In this document: piece after piece, positions 1 to 5,869 of the stretch
How positions within the stretch are numbered: position 1 is the stretch's first letter
Layout: each line of letters begins with the position of its first letter
NCBI GenBank assembly: GCA_023417735.1
Contig: JAEZEK010000037.1
Coordinates: 1-15,248, forward strand
DNA: 15,248 nt
Direction of reading: 5' to 3'
Source: Pseudomonadota bacterium
GTDB taxonomy: Bacteria; Pseudomonadota; Alphaproteobacteria; Rhizobiales; Afifellaceae
Notes under the pieces: model-generated
The model's database searches: none
Told to the model about the DNA's origin: nothing
What the model saw: only the letters and a program-made list of their open reading frames with translations
Position numbers and translations under genes: made by a program

Positions 1-2
1 GC

Positions 3-923
3 CTAACGCCGGCACGAAGCGTCCTCCACCATCCAGCTCACGAGTTCCGCGAAGCTCATCCCGGCATGCGCTGCGAGTTCCGGGACCAGCGACGTGCGCG
101 TCATTCCGGGCTGCGTGTTGACCTCCAGCCAGATCACCTCGCCGCTTCCATTCTCGTCGTATCGGAAGTCGGATCGGGTCACGCCGCGGCAGCCAAGAGC
201 TTGATGCGCTTCAAGGGAGAGCCTGCGGAGATTTTGGTAAACAAATGGTTTAAGCGGGGCCGGAACGATGTGCCTGGAGCCGCCTTCGGCATACTTCGCA
301 TCGTAATCGTAGAAGCCGTGGCCGACCGGGACGATCTCGGTAACGCCGAGCGCCTCGCCGCCGATCACGGCGCAGGTGAGCTCGCGCCCCGGCACGTAGC
401 GTTCGACCATGACCTGCTCGCCATAGGACCATTCGGCGCCGAGCACGGATTGGGGCGGATGCGCCTGCCCCTCCGGCACGATGATCACCCCGAACGAGGA
501 GCCCTCGGCCACGGGCTTCACCACGTAGGGCGGCGGCAGGACGTGCGCGCGCGCCGCTTCCGCGCGCGATACGATCCGATGCTCCACGACGGGGATGCCG
601 GCGGCCTGCGCCACCGATTTCGCCTTGTGCTTGTTCATCGCCAGCGCCGAGGCCAGCACGCCCGAATGGGTGTACGGAATGTCGAGGATCTCGAGCACGC
701 CCTGGATCGTGCCGTCCTCGCCGTAGGGCCCGTGCAACGCATTGAAGGCGACGTCGGGCCGCAGGTCCGAGAGCACGCGCGCGATGTCGCGGGTCACGTC
801 GACGCGGGTGACGCGGTACCCGGCCTGCTCGAGGTCGTCGGCGCATTCCTTGCCAGAGGCGAGGCTCACCGGCCGTTCGGAGGACCAGCCCCCCATCAGC
901 ACGGCGACGTGCTTCGCTGCCAT
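3..923 (-). CDS. ddl: D-alanine--D-alanine ligase (Ddl)
   Basis: Cytoplasmic ATP-grasp enzyme that joins two D-alanines using ATP, giving the dipeptide that ends the peptidoglycan stem. The 306-residue protein has the expected layout. The N-terminal Ser-Glu pair is at 15-16 in [18 protein letters not shown] lies at 64-71, the ATP-binding lysine is near 136 ([12 protein letters not shown]), and a YDYDAKY loop is at 205-211. The metal and catalytic residues are in TRSDFRYD (249-256) and EVNTQPGM (267-274). Length is normal for the family, and the ORF is complete, with TAG at the window edge. It has no gene directly upstream on its strand, so it probably starts a transcript. In many alphaproteobacteria ddl belongs to the dcw cluster just before ftsQ, which would lie outside the window; that is inference. 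Its upstream region holds two GANTC sites and a TTAACC half-site. Confidence 0.97.
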   Translation of the reverse strand: MAAKHVAVLMGGWSSERPVSLASGKECADDLEQAGYRVTRVDVTRDIARVLSDLRPDVAFNALHGPYGEDGTIQGVLEILDIPYTHSGVLASALAMNKHKAKSVAQAAGIPVVEHRIVSRAEAARAHVLPPPYVVKPVAEGSSFGVIIVPEGQAHPPQSVLGAEWSYGEQVMVERYVPGRELTCAVIGGEALGVTEIVPVGHGFYDYDAKYAEGGSRHIVPAPLKPFVYQNLRRLSLEAHQALGCRGVTRSDFRYDENGSGEVIWLEVNTQPGMTRTSLVPELAAHAGMSFAELVSWMVEDASCRR

Positions 924-1191
924 CCATCGGACTCCCTGTTCCTGATTCGGACAATCTGGCGCGCAAGACGGTTAGAAATCGTTAACCAGGCGCGCCCGCC
1001 CGGGCCGTTTGGCCGAGCTCAACGCGACCTCGGCGGGCGGCCGAAATCACCGGCTCCTTCGCTCGCTCGTCCGGCATCCGGGCCGGAACCCGAAGGGCGC
1101 CTTGCGCGCCGGCCCGCTTGCGTTGGCCGCAATGCGCCCGACATGTTAAGTGTATCGGCAGAGTGGGCGCCGATTACCGACGACTGGACAG
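924..1191. promoter_or_regulatory. Divergent ddl / rrf2 intergenic region
   Basis: This 268-base gap must carry the promoters of both divergent genes. Visible signals are two GANTC sites close to the ddl start (GACTC at 930-934, GATTC at 944-948). There is also an inverted repeat GGTTA-N8-TAACC at 970-987, whose right arm contains a TTAACC CtrA half-site. No convincing sigma-70 -35/-10 pair is visible by eye. The roles are inference from known CcrM and CtrA motifs. Confidence 0.45.
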
Positions 1192-1683
1192 ATGAGACTG
1201 ACCAAGCAGACCAGCTATGCGCTGCGCATTCTCCTGCATTGCGCGCTCCATCCCGATCAGCAGGTGAAGGCGGCGGAAATTGCCAGGGCGTATCAGATCA
1301 CCGAATTCAACGTCCTGAAGATCATCCCGATTCTCGTTCATGGCGGGCTCGTGAAGACGACCCGCGGGCGCAAGGGCGGGCTCCGCCTCGGCCGGCCGCC
1401 CGGCGAGATCCGGATCAGCGACGTCGTTCGGCTGACCGAGGACGCCGACCTCCAGGCCGATTGTTTCGGCCAGGTCCAGGACAAGTGCCTGATCCGCCCG
1501 GCCGCCCCGATCAACCGCATCTTCAACAACGCCTTCAGCGCATTCCTCGAGGTGCTCGATCAGCACACGCTGGAGGACCTCGTGAAGGCGCGGAAGGCAG
1601 GTCAGGTCGTGATCCCGCCCGAGCGGCCGAGCCCAGCGGGGGGCGCCAAGACGATCGATCCCCTCATGGCCTATTTCGACTGA
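1192..1683 (+). CDS. Rrf2-family transcriptional regulator (RirA/NsrR-like)
   Basis: A 163-residue winged-helix regulator of the Rrf2 family (IscR, NsrR, RirA), which usually senses iron, Fe-S status or nitric oxide through a cluster held by three cysteines. The family start MRLTKQTSYALR is present, so ATG 1192 was chosen over an in-frame GTG at 1150. The recognition helix region is 30-60 and the wing is TTRGRKGGLRLG (56-67). The cluster loop has C91 and C99, but the third expected position (about 105, in RPAAP) is alanine. The C-terminal LEDLVKAR resembles RirA. It stands alone, divergent from ddl. Family membership is secure. The ligand sensed is unknown, and with a missing cysteine it may bind an altered cluster or none. 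Confidence 0.92.
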   Translation: MRLTKQTSYALRILLHCALHPDQQVKAAEIARAYQITEFNVLKIIPILVHGGLVKTTRGRKGGLRLGRPPGEIRISDVVRLTEDADLQADCFGQVQDKCLIRPAAPINRIFNNAFSAFLEVLDQHTLEDLVKARKAGQVVIPPERPSPAGGAKTIDPLMAYFD

Positions 1684-1744
1684 CCGGCCTGGCCGCCGGG
1701 CGCGATCGCCGGAACATGCATCCTCGCGGCCTTTCGCCTTCGAG

Positions 1745-1761
1745 TTAAGCCTCGGGTAACC
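1745..1761 (+). promoter_or_regulatory. CtrA-like binding box
   Basis: The sequence is TTAA, seven bases, then GTAACC. It matches the alphaproteobacterial CtrA consensus TTAA-N7-TTAAC with one change (G for T at the start of the second half). It sits 51 bases before the start of the PilP-like gene, in the 128-base gap after rrf2. TTAA is rare in this high-GC window, and CtrA commonly controls motility genes. Binding itself is inferred. Confidence 0.5.
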
Positions 1762-1811
1762 ATGACCGGGCACGATGATTCGCGACACCATCAGCCGCGC
1801 ATCGGTCCGGA

Positions 1812-2435
1812 ATGGCGAGATCGGTCAAATTCGAAGCGGATATCGGGCACACCCGGCGCGCAGCCTGGTCGCGGCCGCTTCCGACTCTCGCCGCAACGCC
1901 CCCGACGCCCCTGCGGGAGCGGAGGGGCTTCACGCTGGAGCACGGACTGGCTTTGGCCGGCATTCTCCTCGCCGTCGCTTCGGGCACCTTCGCAGGAACG
2001 ATGATCACCCGGGACCGGGCGACGGAAAGCGCATCGGCCCCCTCCTCCGGCGGATCCAGGATCGTCGTCGATTTCGAGCGGCACGAGGGCTGGAGCGACG
2101 GTCCGGCGGTCACCGGCTCGCTCGCCCGCAGCGTGGAGGCGAAGAGCGATTCGCGCAGCGCCGGCGGCGGCCCCGACGCGCCGACCGGCTCGAATCGCTC
2201 CGGCGGCGCTGCGGCCCTGGGCGCCGACAGCTACAGGCTCCTCGGCGTCTGGGACGGCTCGGCGCTGATCGAGAGCGACGAAGGCTTGCGCCAGGTGAAG
2301 CCCGGCGCGGTCCTGCCGGGCGCCGGCCGTGTCGAGGCGATCGAGCAGCGGTCGGGGCGCTGGGTCGTGGTGACGTCCGAGGGGCTGATCCGGTCGCCCC
2401 GGGAAGGCTCTCTCCGCCGGGCGCCCTTGCCGTGA
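1812..2435 (+). CDS. Membrane-anchored protein with PilP/GspC-like C-terminal domain
   Basis: A 207-residue protein with a basic N-terminus and one membrane span at about 45-66 (LALAGILLAVASG). A flexible, low-complexity region rich in Ser, Gly and Ala follows at 70-138. The C-terminal domain (140-194) is compact and beta-rich: YRLLGVWDGSALIES, then VKPGAVLPG and GRVEAIE, ending with VVVTSEGLI. That pattern resembles the periplasmic homology region of PilP/GspC, the inner-membrane proteins that connect to secretins. The orientation would be N-in with the domain in the periplasm. It overlaps the next gene by 4 bases (GTGA), so the two are co-translated. I chose ATG 1812 because it gives a normal positively charged N-terminus; the ribosome site is weak. 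No secretin or pilus gene is in the window, so the fold match is by eye only and the function is unknown. Confidence 0.7.
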   Translation: MARSVKFEADIGHTRRAAWSRPLPTLAATPPTPLRERRGFTLEHGLALAGILLAVASGTFAGTMITRDRATESASAPSSGGSRIVVDFERHEGWSDGPAVTGSLARSVEAKSDSRSAGGGPDAPTGSNRSGGAAALGADSYRLLGVWDGSALIESDEGLRQVKPGAVLPGAGRVEAIEQRSGRWVVVTSEGLIRSPREGSLRRAPLP

Positions 2436-2791
2436 CCGGGTCCGCATCGGGCGGCGAGAAGCGGTCCGAGGCGAGGCGGCGGACGCGGCTGAGGTCGGGC
2501 AAGATCCTCGACGTGCGGAACGCCTTCCTCATCGAATGCCTGATTCACGACCGTTCGGATTTGGGCGCCCGCCTGCGGCTCGTCGAGCCCGCGCCCGTCC
2601 CCGACTTGATCCACCTCTTCGAGGACGACAGCGCCGAAGTCATCGGCGCGACCGTGGTCTGGCGGCGCGGGCAGGAAATCGGCGTGCGCTTCGAACTCGG
2701 CCGGGAGCGCCCGAGGATCAGCGGCCCGGAACGTGCCTCTCTCGCCGGCCGCTTCTACGCCGTCGGCCGGGATCCGGTCACGCGCCGATGA
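2432..2791 (+). CDS. PilZ-domain protein (putative c-di-GMP receptor)
   Basis: A 119-residue single-domain protein. The N-terminal arginine run RSEARRRTRLRSGKI (11-25) supplies the RxxxR motif (R15/R19). The strand CLIHDRSDLGARLRL holds DxSxxG as D40, S42 and G45. These are the two signatures of c-di-GMP-binding PilZ domains. The strands TVVWRRGQEIGVRFE near 74-88 complete the barrel. Such proteins slow the flagellar motor or act on surface structures when c-di-GMP is high. The start is GTG 2432, overlapping the stop of the PilP-like gene (GTGA), and no other start fits as well. Its 3' end overlaps the converging flagellar-block gene by 14 bases. The PilZ assignment is strong; the partner and pathway are inferred from neighbours. 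Confidence 0.88.
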   Translation: MTGSASGGEKRSEARRRTRLRSGKILDVRNAFLIECLIHDRSDLGARLRLVEPAPVPDLIHLFEDDSAEVIGATVVWRRGQEIGVRFELGRERPRISGPERASLAGRFYAVGRDPVTRR

Positions 2792-3215
2792 ACTCGTGGA
2801 CCTCCTCGAAGGAGGCGAAGCGGCGGGTGCCGAGGAGCGTCTCCACCTCGACGCTGCCGTCCGCGAAGAGGGCATAGCCGCGATCCTTGACCCAGCCGCG
2901 CTCCACGACCGCCTCGCTGGCGATCTCCGCCGGAGGGGCCGGCGTATGGACGCGCTCCGCCGAACGCCTCAGCACCGCCTCGAAGAAGGCGTTGAGCGCA
3001 CCGAAGCCGTCGTAGAGCGCGCCGAGCAGGGCGAGCGCGAAGCCGCTCAGGACCGTGGTCTGCGCAATCGCCGTCGAAGGCGCGGTCGGCGCGACAGCAG
3101 CCGTCCCGCCCGCCGGGTCGAACCCGAATAGGCTCGGCGCCGCGGCCGCGGCCAGAAGCAGCCAGCCGAGCCCGGCCACGGCCAGGCCGGCCCAGGTCAG
3201 GCGGCCGATTCGCAT
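2778..3215 (-). CDS. Two-span membrane protein at end of flagellar block
   Basis: A 145-residue protein I cannot name. Two hydrophobic segments, about 8-30 and 52-72, are joined by an Ala/Pro/Thr-rich loop. A soluble C-terminal part (100-145) follows with WVKDRGYALFADGSVEVETL and RRFASFEEVHEFIG. The tail looks like a small beta unit reading a residue-rich surface, followed by a helix. It is the last gene of the minus-strand flagellar block, 49 bases after the FliL-like gene if ATG 3215 is used; an in-frame GTG at 3224 is the alternative start. Its position suggests a flagellar accessory or motor-associated role, but that is guilt by association. It converges on and overlaps the PilZ gene by 14 bases. 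Confidence 0.75.
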   Translation of the reverse strand: MRIGRLTWAGLAVAGLGWLLLAAAAAPSLFGFDPAGGTAAVAPTAPSTAIAQTTVLSGFALALLGALYDGFGALNAFFEAVLRRSAERVHTPAPPAEIASEAVVERGWVKDRGYALFADGSVEVETLLGTRRFASFEEVHEFIGA

Positions 3216-3264
3216 GGGGTCCACGTCGCGATGATGATGGCGATCCTGCGCTCGGCCCGCTCGC

Positions 3265-3717
3265 TCACGACGGGATCTCGCTCTTCGGCACGAAGTTGAA
3301 CTCCTCCACGAGGATCTCGCGGACCACCTCGTCGGCGAGGCGCGCGTTCACCTTGGCCGCGATCGACCGCGTGAGGGCGGCGAGATCGTAGCGGGCGAGG
3401 TTCCGGAAATCGAAGGTCGAATCGGAATAGATCGCCCGGAACGCCTCGTCGATCACGAAGGCCTGGGTGGGAACCGGCAGTCGCCCTCCCTTCTCCGAAT
3501 CCACGGTCACCGCGAACTGCGCGACGACGTAGCCCTGGATCATGCCGTCCGCGATCATCGGGACGCTGATCGCGCGCGTCTTCTCGAGGCTGACGCCGGC
3601 GAGCGGGCTGCCTGCGCGCGCTTCCGACCCGGGCCCGAGCTTCCACTGGAGCGCGAAATAGCTCGACGCGACCGTGACCACGCACACCCAGGCGCCGGTG
3701 AGCAGGAACCGGATCAC
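3265..3717 (-). CDS. FliL-like single-span membrane protein
   Basis: A 150-residue protein with one membrane span at 3-23 and an otherwise periplasmic body. After the span come a short linker and beta-rich segments (MIADGMIQGYVVAQFAVTV, 54-72). A helical stretch LAALTRSIAAKVNARLADEV follows, ending in ILVEEFNFVPKSEI. That order, a span, a strand pair, a helix and a final strand ending in EFNF, resembles FliL, which surrounds the MotAB stator and ends in a similar EF-type strand. The start is GTG 3717, overlapping the stop of the gene before it (GTGA). The similarity is weak and by eye. It could equally be a clade-specific conserved flagellar-cluster protein. Confidence 0.65.
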   Translation of the reverse strand: MIRFLLTGAWVCVVTVASSYFALQWKLGPGSEARAGSPLAGVSLEKTRAISVPMIADGMIQGYVVAQFAVTVDSEKGGRLPVPTQAFVIDEAFRAIYSDSTFDFRNLARYDLAALTRSIAAKVNARLADEVVREILVEEFNFVPKSEIPS

Positions 3718-4118
3718 CGCGCGCGGCCCATCGATCCGGGACTGGACGAATAGGTCCCGTCGGACTGGGCGTCCTGGATCGCACCGGCGATGATCTCGGA
3801 GAGCTCCTGAGCCGCCCGAAGGTGGACTTCGAGCGCCGCCCGGTTCTCCTCCAGCCGGGCCCGCAGCGCCCGCAGGCGTCCCGCGATCACCTCCTCCTGG
3901 CCGGAGCGGTCGAGCGCGCGCATCGCACGGCTGAGCTCGAGCATGCCGAGGCTCTTGCGCTGGTTGAAATCGTCGAGATCGGCACCGCGCTGAAGGCGCA
4001 GGCACTCGGTCTCCTGTTCGACGACCTCCTCGACCCTGGCAACGGCCCTGAAGAAGGGTGCCATGCCGGGTGCGGCGGCGGGGGCACGGCCGGTCGGCGC
4101 ATCGTGAGCCATCACCAT
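3714..4118 (-). CDS. FlgN-like coiled-coil protein (putative hook-junction chaperone)
   Basis: A short protein of 134 residues, almost all helical after a Pro/Ala-rich N-terminus. Heptad-rich stretches run from VEEVVEQETECLRL through LSRAMRAL to LRALRARLEENRAALEVHL. The tail carries a DGTYS motif, of a kind I associate with alphaproteobacterial FlgN-like proteins. FlgN in enterobacteria escorts FlgK and FlgL to the export gate, and both substrates are encoded in this block. The start is uncertain: GTG 4121, ATG 4118 and ATG 4112 are all in frame. ATG 4118 gives a TGATG overlap with the rod-binding gene and has a G-rich ribosome site. Size, coiled coil and position fit FlgN, but sequence identity to known FlgN is not obvious. 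Confidence 0.65.
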   Translation of the reverse strand: MVMAHDAPTGRAPAAAPGMAPFFRAVARVEEVVEQETECLRLQRGADLDDFNQRKSLGMLELSRAMRALDRSGQEEVIAGRLRALRARLEENRAALEVHLRAAQELSEIIAGAIQDAQSDGTYSSSPGSMGRAR

Positions 4119-4666
4119 CACGCCCCCGCCGCGATGGGCCGGAGCTGAGCGGCCGCCGGCAGTGCGGCCCGCTCGAGATCCGGACCGGCCGATGCCGTCC
4201 GGCCCGTGGCCGCGCCCGCGGCAGGACGCGCCGCAATCAGCGTATCCGCGATGCCGACGCCGCCCGCCGCGGCCACCTGCCCGGCGATCTGCTCGGCGAG
4301 CATGGAGCGCCAGATCGATCCGCTCGTCCCCTTTCCGAACACGCTGCTCGCCTCCTTGGGCAGGATCGATTCCACGAAGGTCTGCAGGACGAAGGCTTCG
4401 AAGCGCCTGTAGACGCTGCGGTCGTCGCCCGTTCCGCCGGCCCGGAGCGCGGAGCCGTTCCTGAGCGCGGTGAGGGTCGCCATCGGATCGCTCGGGCCGG
4501 GGCGAAGCGATGGGCGCCGCGCCTCAAGCGCCTCCGTGAACGAGCCCTGCTCCTCAAGCGGGACCAGCGGCAGCGCGTGCAGCCTTTCCGCCGCGGCGCG
4601 AAAGCGCGCCGGATCGGCGGCGCGCGCCACGTCGAGGATCAGATCGGACGGCGGGTTGACGGCCAC
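4118..4666 (-). CDS. flgJ: FlgJ-type rod-binding protein (muramidase-less)
   Basis: A 182-residue protein homologous to the N-terminal rod-binding domain of FlgJ, which caps or scaffolds the growing rod in the periplasm. In alphaproteobacteria such stand-alone forms are often annotated rod-binding protein or CheL. The N-terminus (PPSDLILDVARAADPARF) is typical of that group. The conserved domain is at 86-146: YRRFEAFVLQTFVESILP, then SVFGKGTSGSIWRSMLAEQ, then AGGVGIAD. The C-terminal muramidase of enteric FlgJ is absent. The separate lytic transglycosylase near the other end of this block probably provides that activity. The start is GTG 4666; an ATG eight bases upstream is out of frame. Its stop overlaps the FlgN-like start. 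Confidence 0.88.
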   Translation of the reverse strand: MAVNPPSDLILDVARAADPARFRAAAERLHALPLVPLEEQGSFTEALEARRPSLRPGPSDPMATLTALRNGSALRAGGTGDDRSVYRRFEAFVLQTFVESILPKEASSVFGKGTSGSIWRSMLAEQIAGQVAAAGGVGIADTLIAARPAAGAATGRTASAGPDLERAALPAAAQLRPIAAGA

Positions 4667-4694
4667 GGCAGCATGCTCACGAACTCTGCGCGCC

Positions 4695-4712
4695 AGCTTG
4701 GCCGCGCAAGCT
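4695..4712. repeat. Hairpin between fliJ-like and flgJ genes
   Basis: A perfect 6-base inverted repeat, AGCTTG and CAAGCT, with a 6-base loop. It begins in the last base of the fliJ-like stop codon and lies in one of the few real gaps (45 bases) in the block. It has no U-run, so a role in mRNA processing or coupling is more likely than termination. Confidence 0.35.
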
Positions 4713-5110
4713 TACGGGAGGCTTGCGGGCCTGGCGGACAGGCACTGCTCGATGACCTCCCGAAGCTGATCGGCCTCGCTCTTCCTGAGCGATTCGACGG
4801 CGAGCGCCGCCGCCATGCGCTCCGCCTGCTTCAGGCGCCGCGAAGCATCGAGAAGCTCGGCCCGGCAGCGGTCGGCGTTGCGCCCGATCTCCTCCCCCTC
4901 CACCGCGAGACTGCGCAGTCGGCTGGCCATGGGCGCGACGAACAGGCCGTGCAGCGCGGCATCGCTTCCGAGCGCTTCGACCAGCAGGCGCCGCGCCTCG
5001 TCGTTCTCCGCGCGCCGGCGCTCCAGCTCTGCCAGCCGCCACTCGGCCATCCGGTGCAGCTGGCGCTGCAGGGTGACGATCCGCTCCAGCGATTGCAGGC
5101 GATCGGCCAT
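4712..5110 (-). CDS. FliJ-like coiled-coil flagellar protein
   Basis: A 132-residue, almost wholly helical protein starting MADRLQSLERIVTLQRQLHR. Long amphipathic heptads run at 1-50 and 68-125, with many Arg, Glu and Leu residues and a break at LHGLFVAPMASR (53-64). FliJ, the central stalk of the flagellar export ATPase, has this size and two-helix coiled-coil form, with a similar N-terminal start. The gene lies 3 bases after the fliR stop, inside the export-gate group, which supports an export-helper role. FliJ homologues diverge strongly, so this rests on shape and context. A clade-specific coiled-coil protein is the alternative. fliI, the usual fliJ neighbour, is not in the window. Confidence 0.62.
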   Translation of the reverse strand: MADRLQSLERIVTLQRQLHRMAEWRLAELERRRAENDEARRLLVEALGSDAALHGLFVAPMASRLRSLAVEGEEIGRNADRCRAELLDASRRLKQAERMAAALAVESLRKSEADQLREVIEQCLSARPASLP

Positions 5111-5113
5111 CGC

Positions 5114-5869
5114 TCAGCCCGTCGCGAGCCAGGCGGCGAAGCCGGACACGAAGAGCTGCAGGTACTCCCGGATCAGGTCGTAGAGCAGGAACAGGCCACC
5201 CGCGAGCACGAAGGGCAGCGAGATGAAGTAGACGGGAATCTGCGGGGTCAGGCGGTTGGCGAGCCCGACGGCGAGGTTCACGATGACGGCATAGACGATG
5301 AAGGGGCTGCTGACGCGGAGCGCGAGCACGAAGGTTTCCGAGAGCCGGTCCGCGACCTCGGTCAGGCCGAACCGCGCTGCGAAGAACTCGCCCGCCGGCA
5401 GCGCGCCGTAGGAGGCGACGAGCGCCCTGAGGATCTCCCAGTGCTGCTCGGTCGCGAAGATCAGGATCGTCGCCGACAGCATGATGAGCGAGACGAGCGG
5501 CGGCAGCGGCTCGGATTCCTCGACGGGGGCGCCCGGCATGTTGCCGAGGCCGATCGCCATCGTCACGCCGGTGGCGAGCGTTTCCAGGGCGATGAAGAAG
5601 ATCCGCCCCATCAGCCCGATGAGCGCACCGGTCAGGAGTTCGGAGACGATCAGCCGCGTCAGCGCCACGGGCGCATCGCCCGCGATCCCGGGATCGACCT
5701 CCGGCAGCAGGACCGGGGCGAGCGCGAGCGTGATCGCGATCGCCAGGAAGAGCCGCGCCTGGACGGGAATGCGCGGGCTGGACAGGCCCGGCATCAGCAG
5801 CAGACATGCGCCGATCCGGCAGAACAGGACGAAGGTGGCGAGCACCACCTCCGAGCCGAACAGGATCAC
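5114..5869 (-). CDS. fliR: Flagellar export gate protein FliR
   Basis: A 251-residue inner-membrane protein, normal for FliR, with about six hydrophobic spans. It is one subunit of the FliP5-FliQ4-FliR1 export gate that opens the channel for flagellar substrates. Recognisable segments include [19 protein letters not shown] near the N-terminus, [11 protein letters not shown] in the middle, and [18 protein letters not shown] near the C-terminus. Starts at GTG 5869, whose bases overlap the flhA stop (GTGA), so its translation is coupled to flhA. fliP is not present here. Confidence 0.96.
   Translation of the reverse strand: MILFGSEVVLATFVLFCRIGACLLLMPGLSSPRIPVQARLFLAIAITLALAPVLLPEVDPGIAGDAPVALTRLIVSELLTGALIGLMGRIFFIALETLATGVTMAIGLGNMPGAPVEESEPLPPLVSLIMLSATILIFATEQHWEILRALVASYGALPAGEFFAARFGLTEVADRLSETFVLALRVSSPFIVYAVIVNLAVGLANRLTPQIPVYFISLPFVLAGGLFLLYDLIREYLQLFVSGFAAWLATG

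Noticed and set aside
971..987. Full CtrA box in the ddl/rrf2 gap
   Set aside because: The half-sites TTAG and TTAACC are spaced by six rather than seven bases, so only the single TTAACC half-site is kept.
66..1748. Long plus-strand open frame of 560 codons
   Set aside because: It runs antisense to ddl and across the intergenic region into rrf2 in another frame. It is Arg/Pro-rich with no domain, a typical GC-rich shadow.
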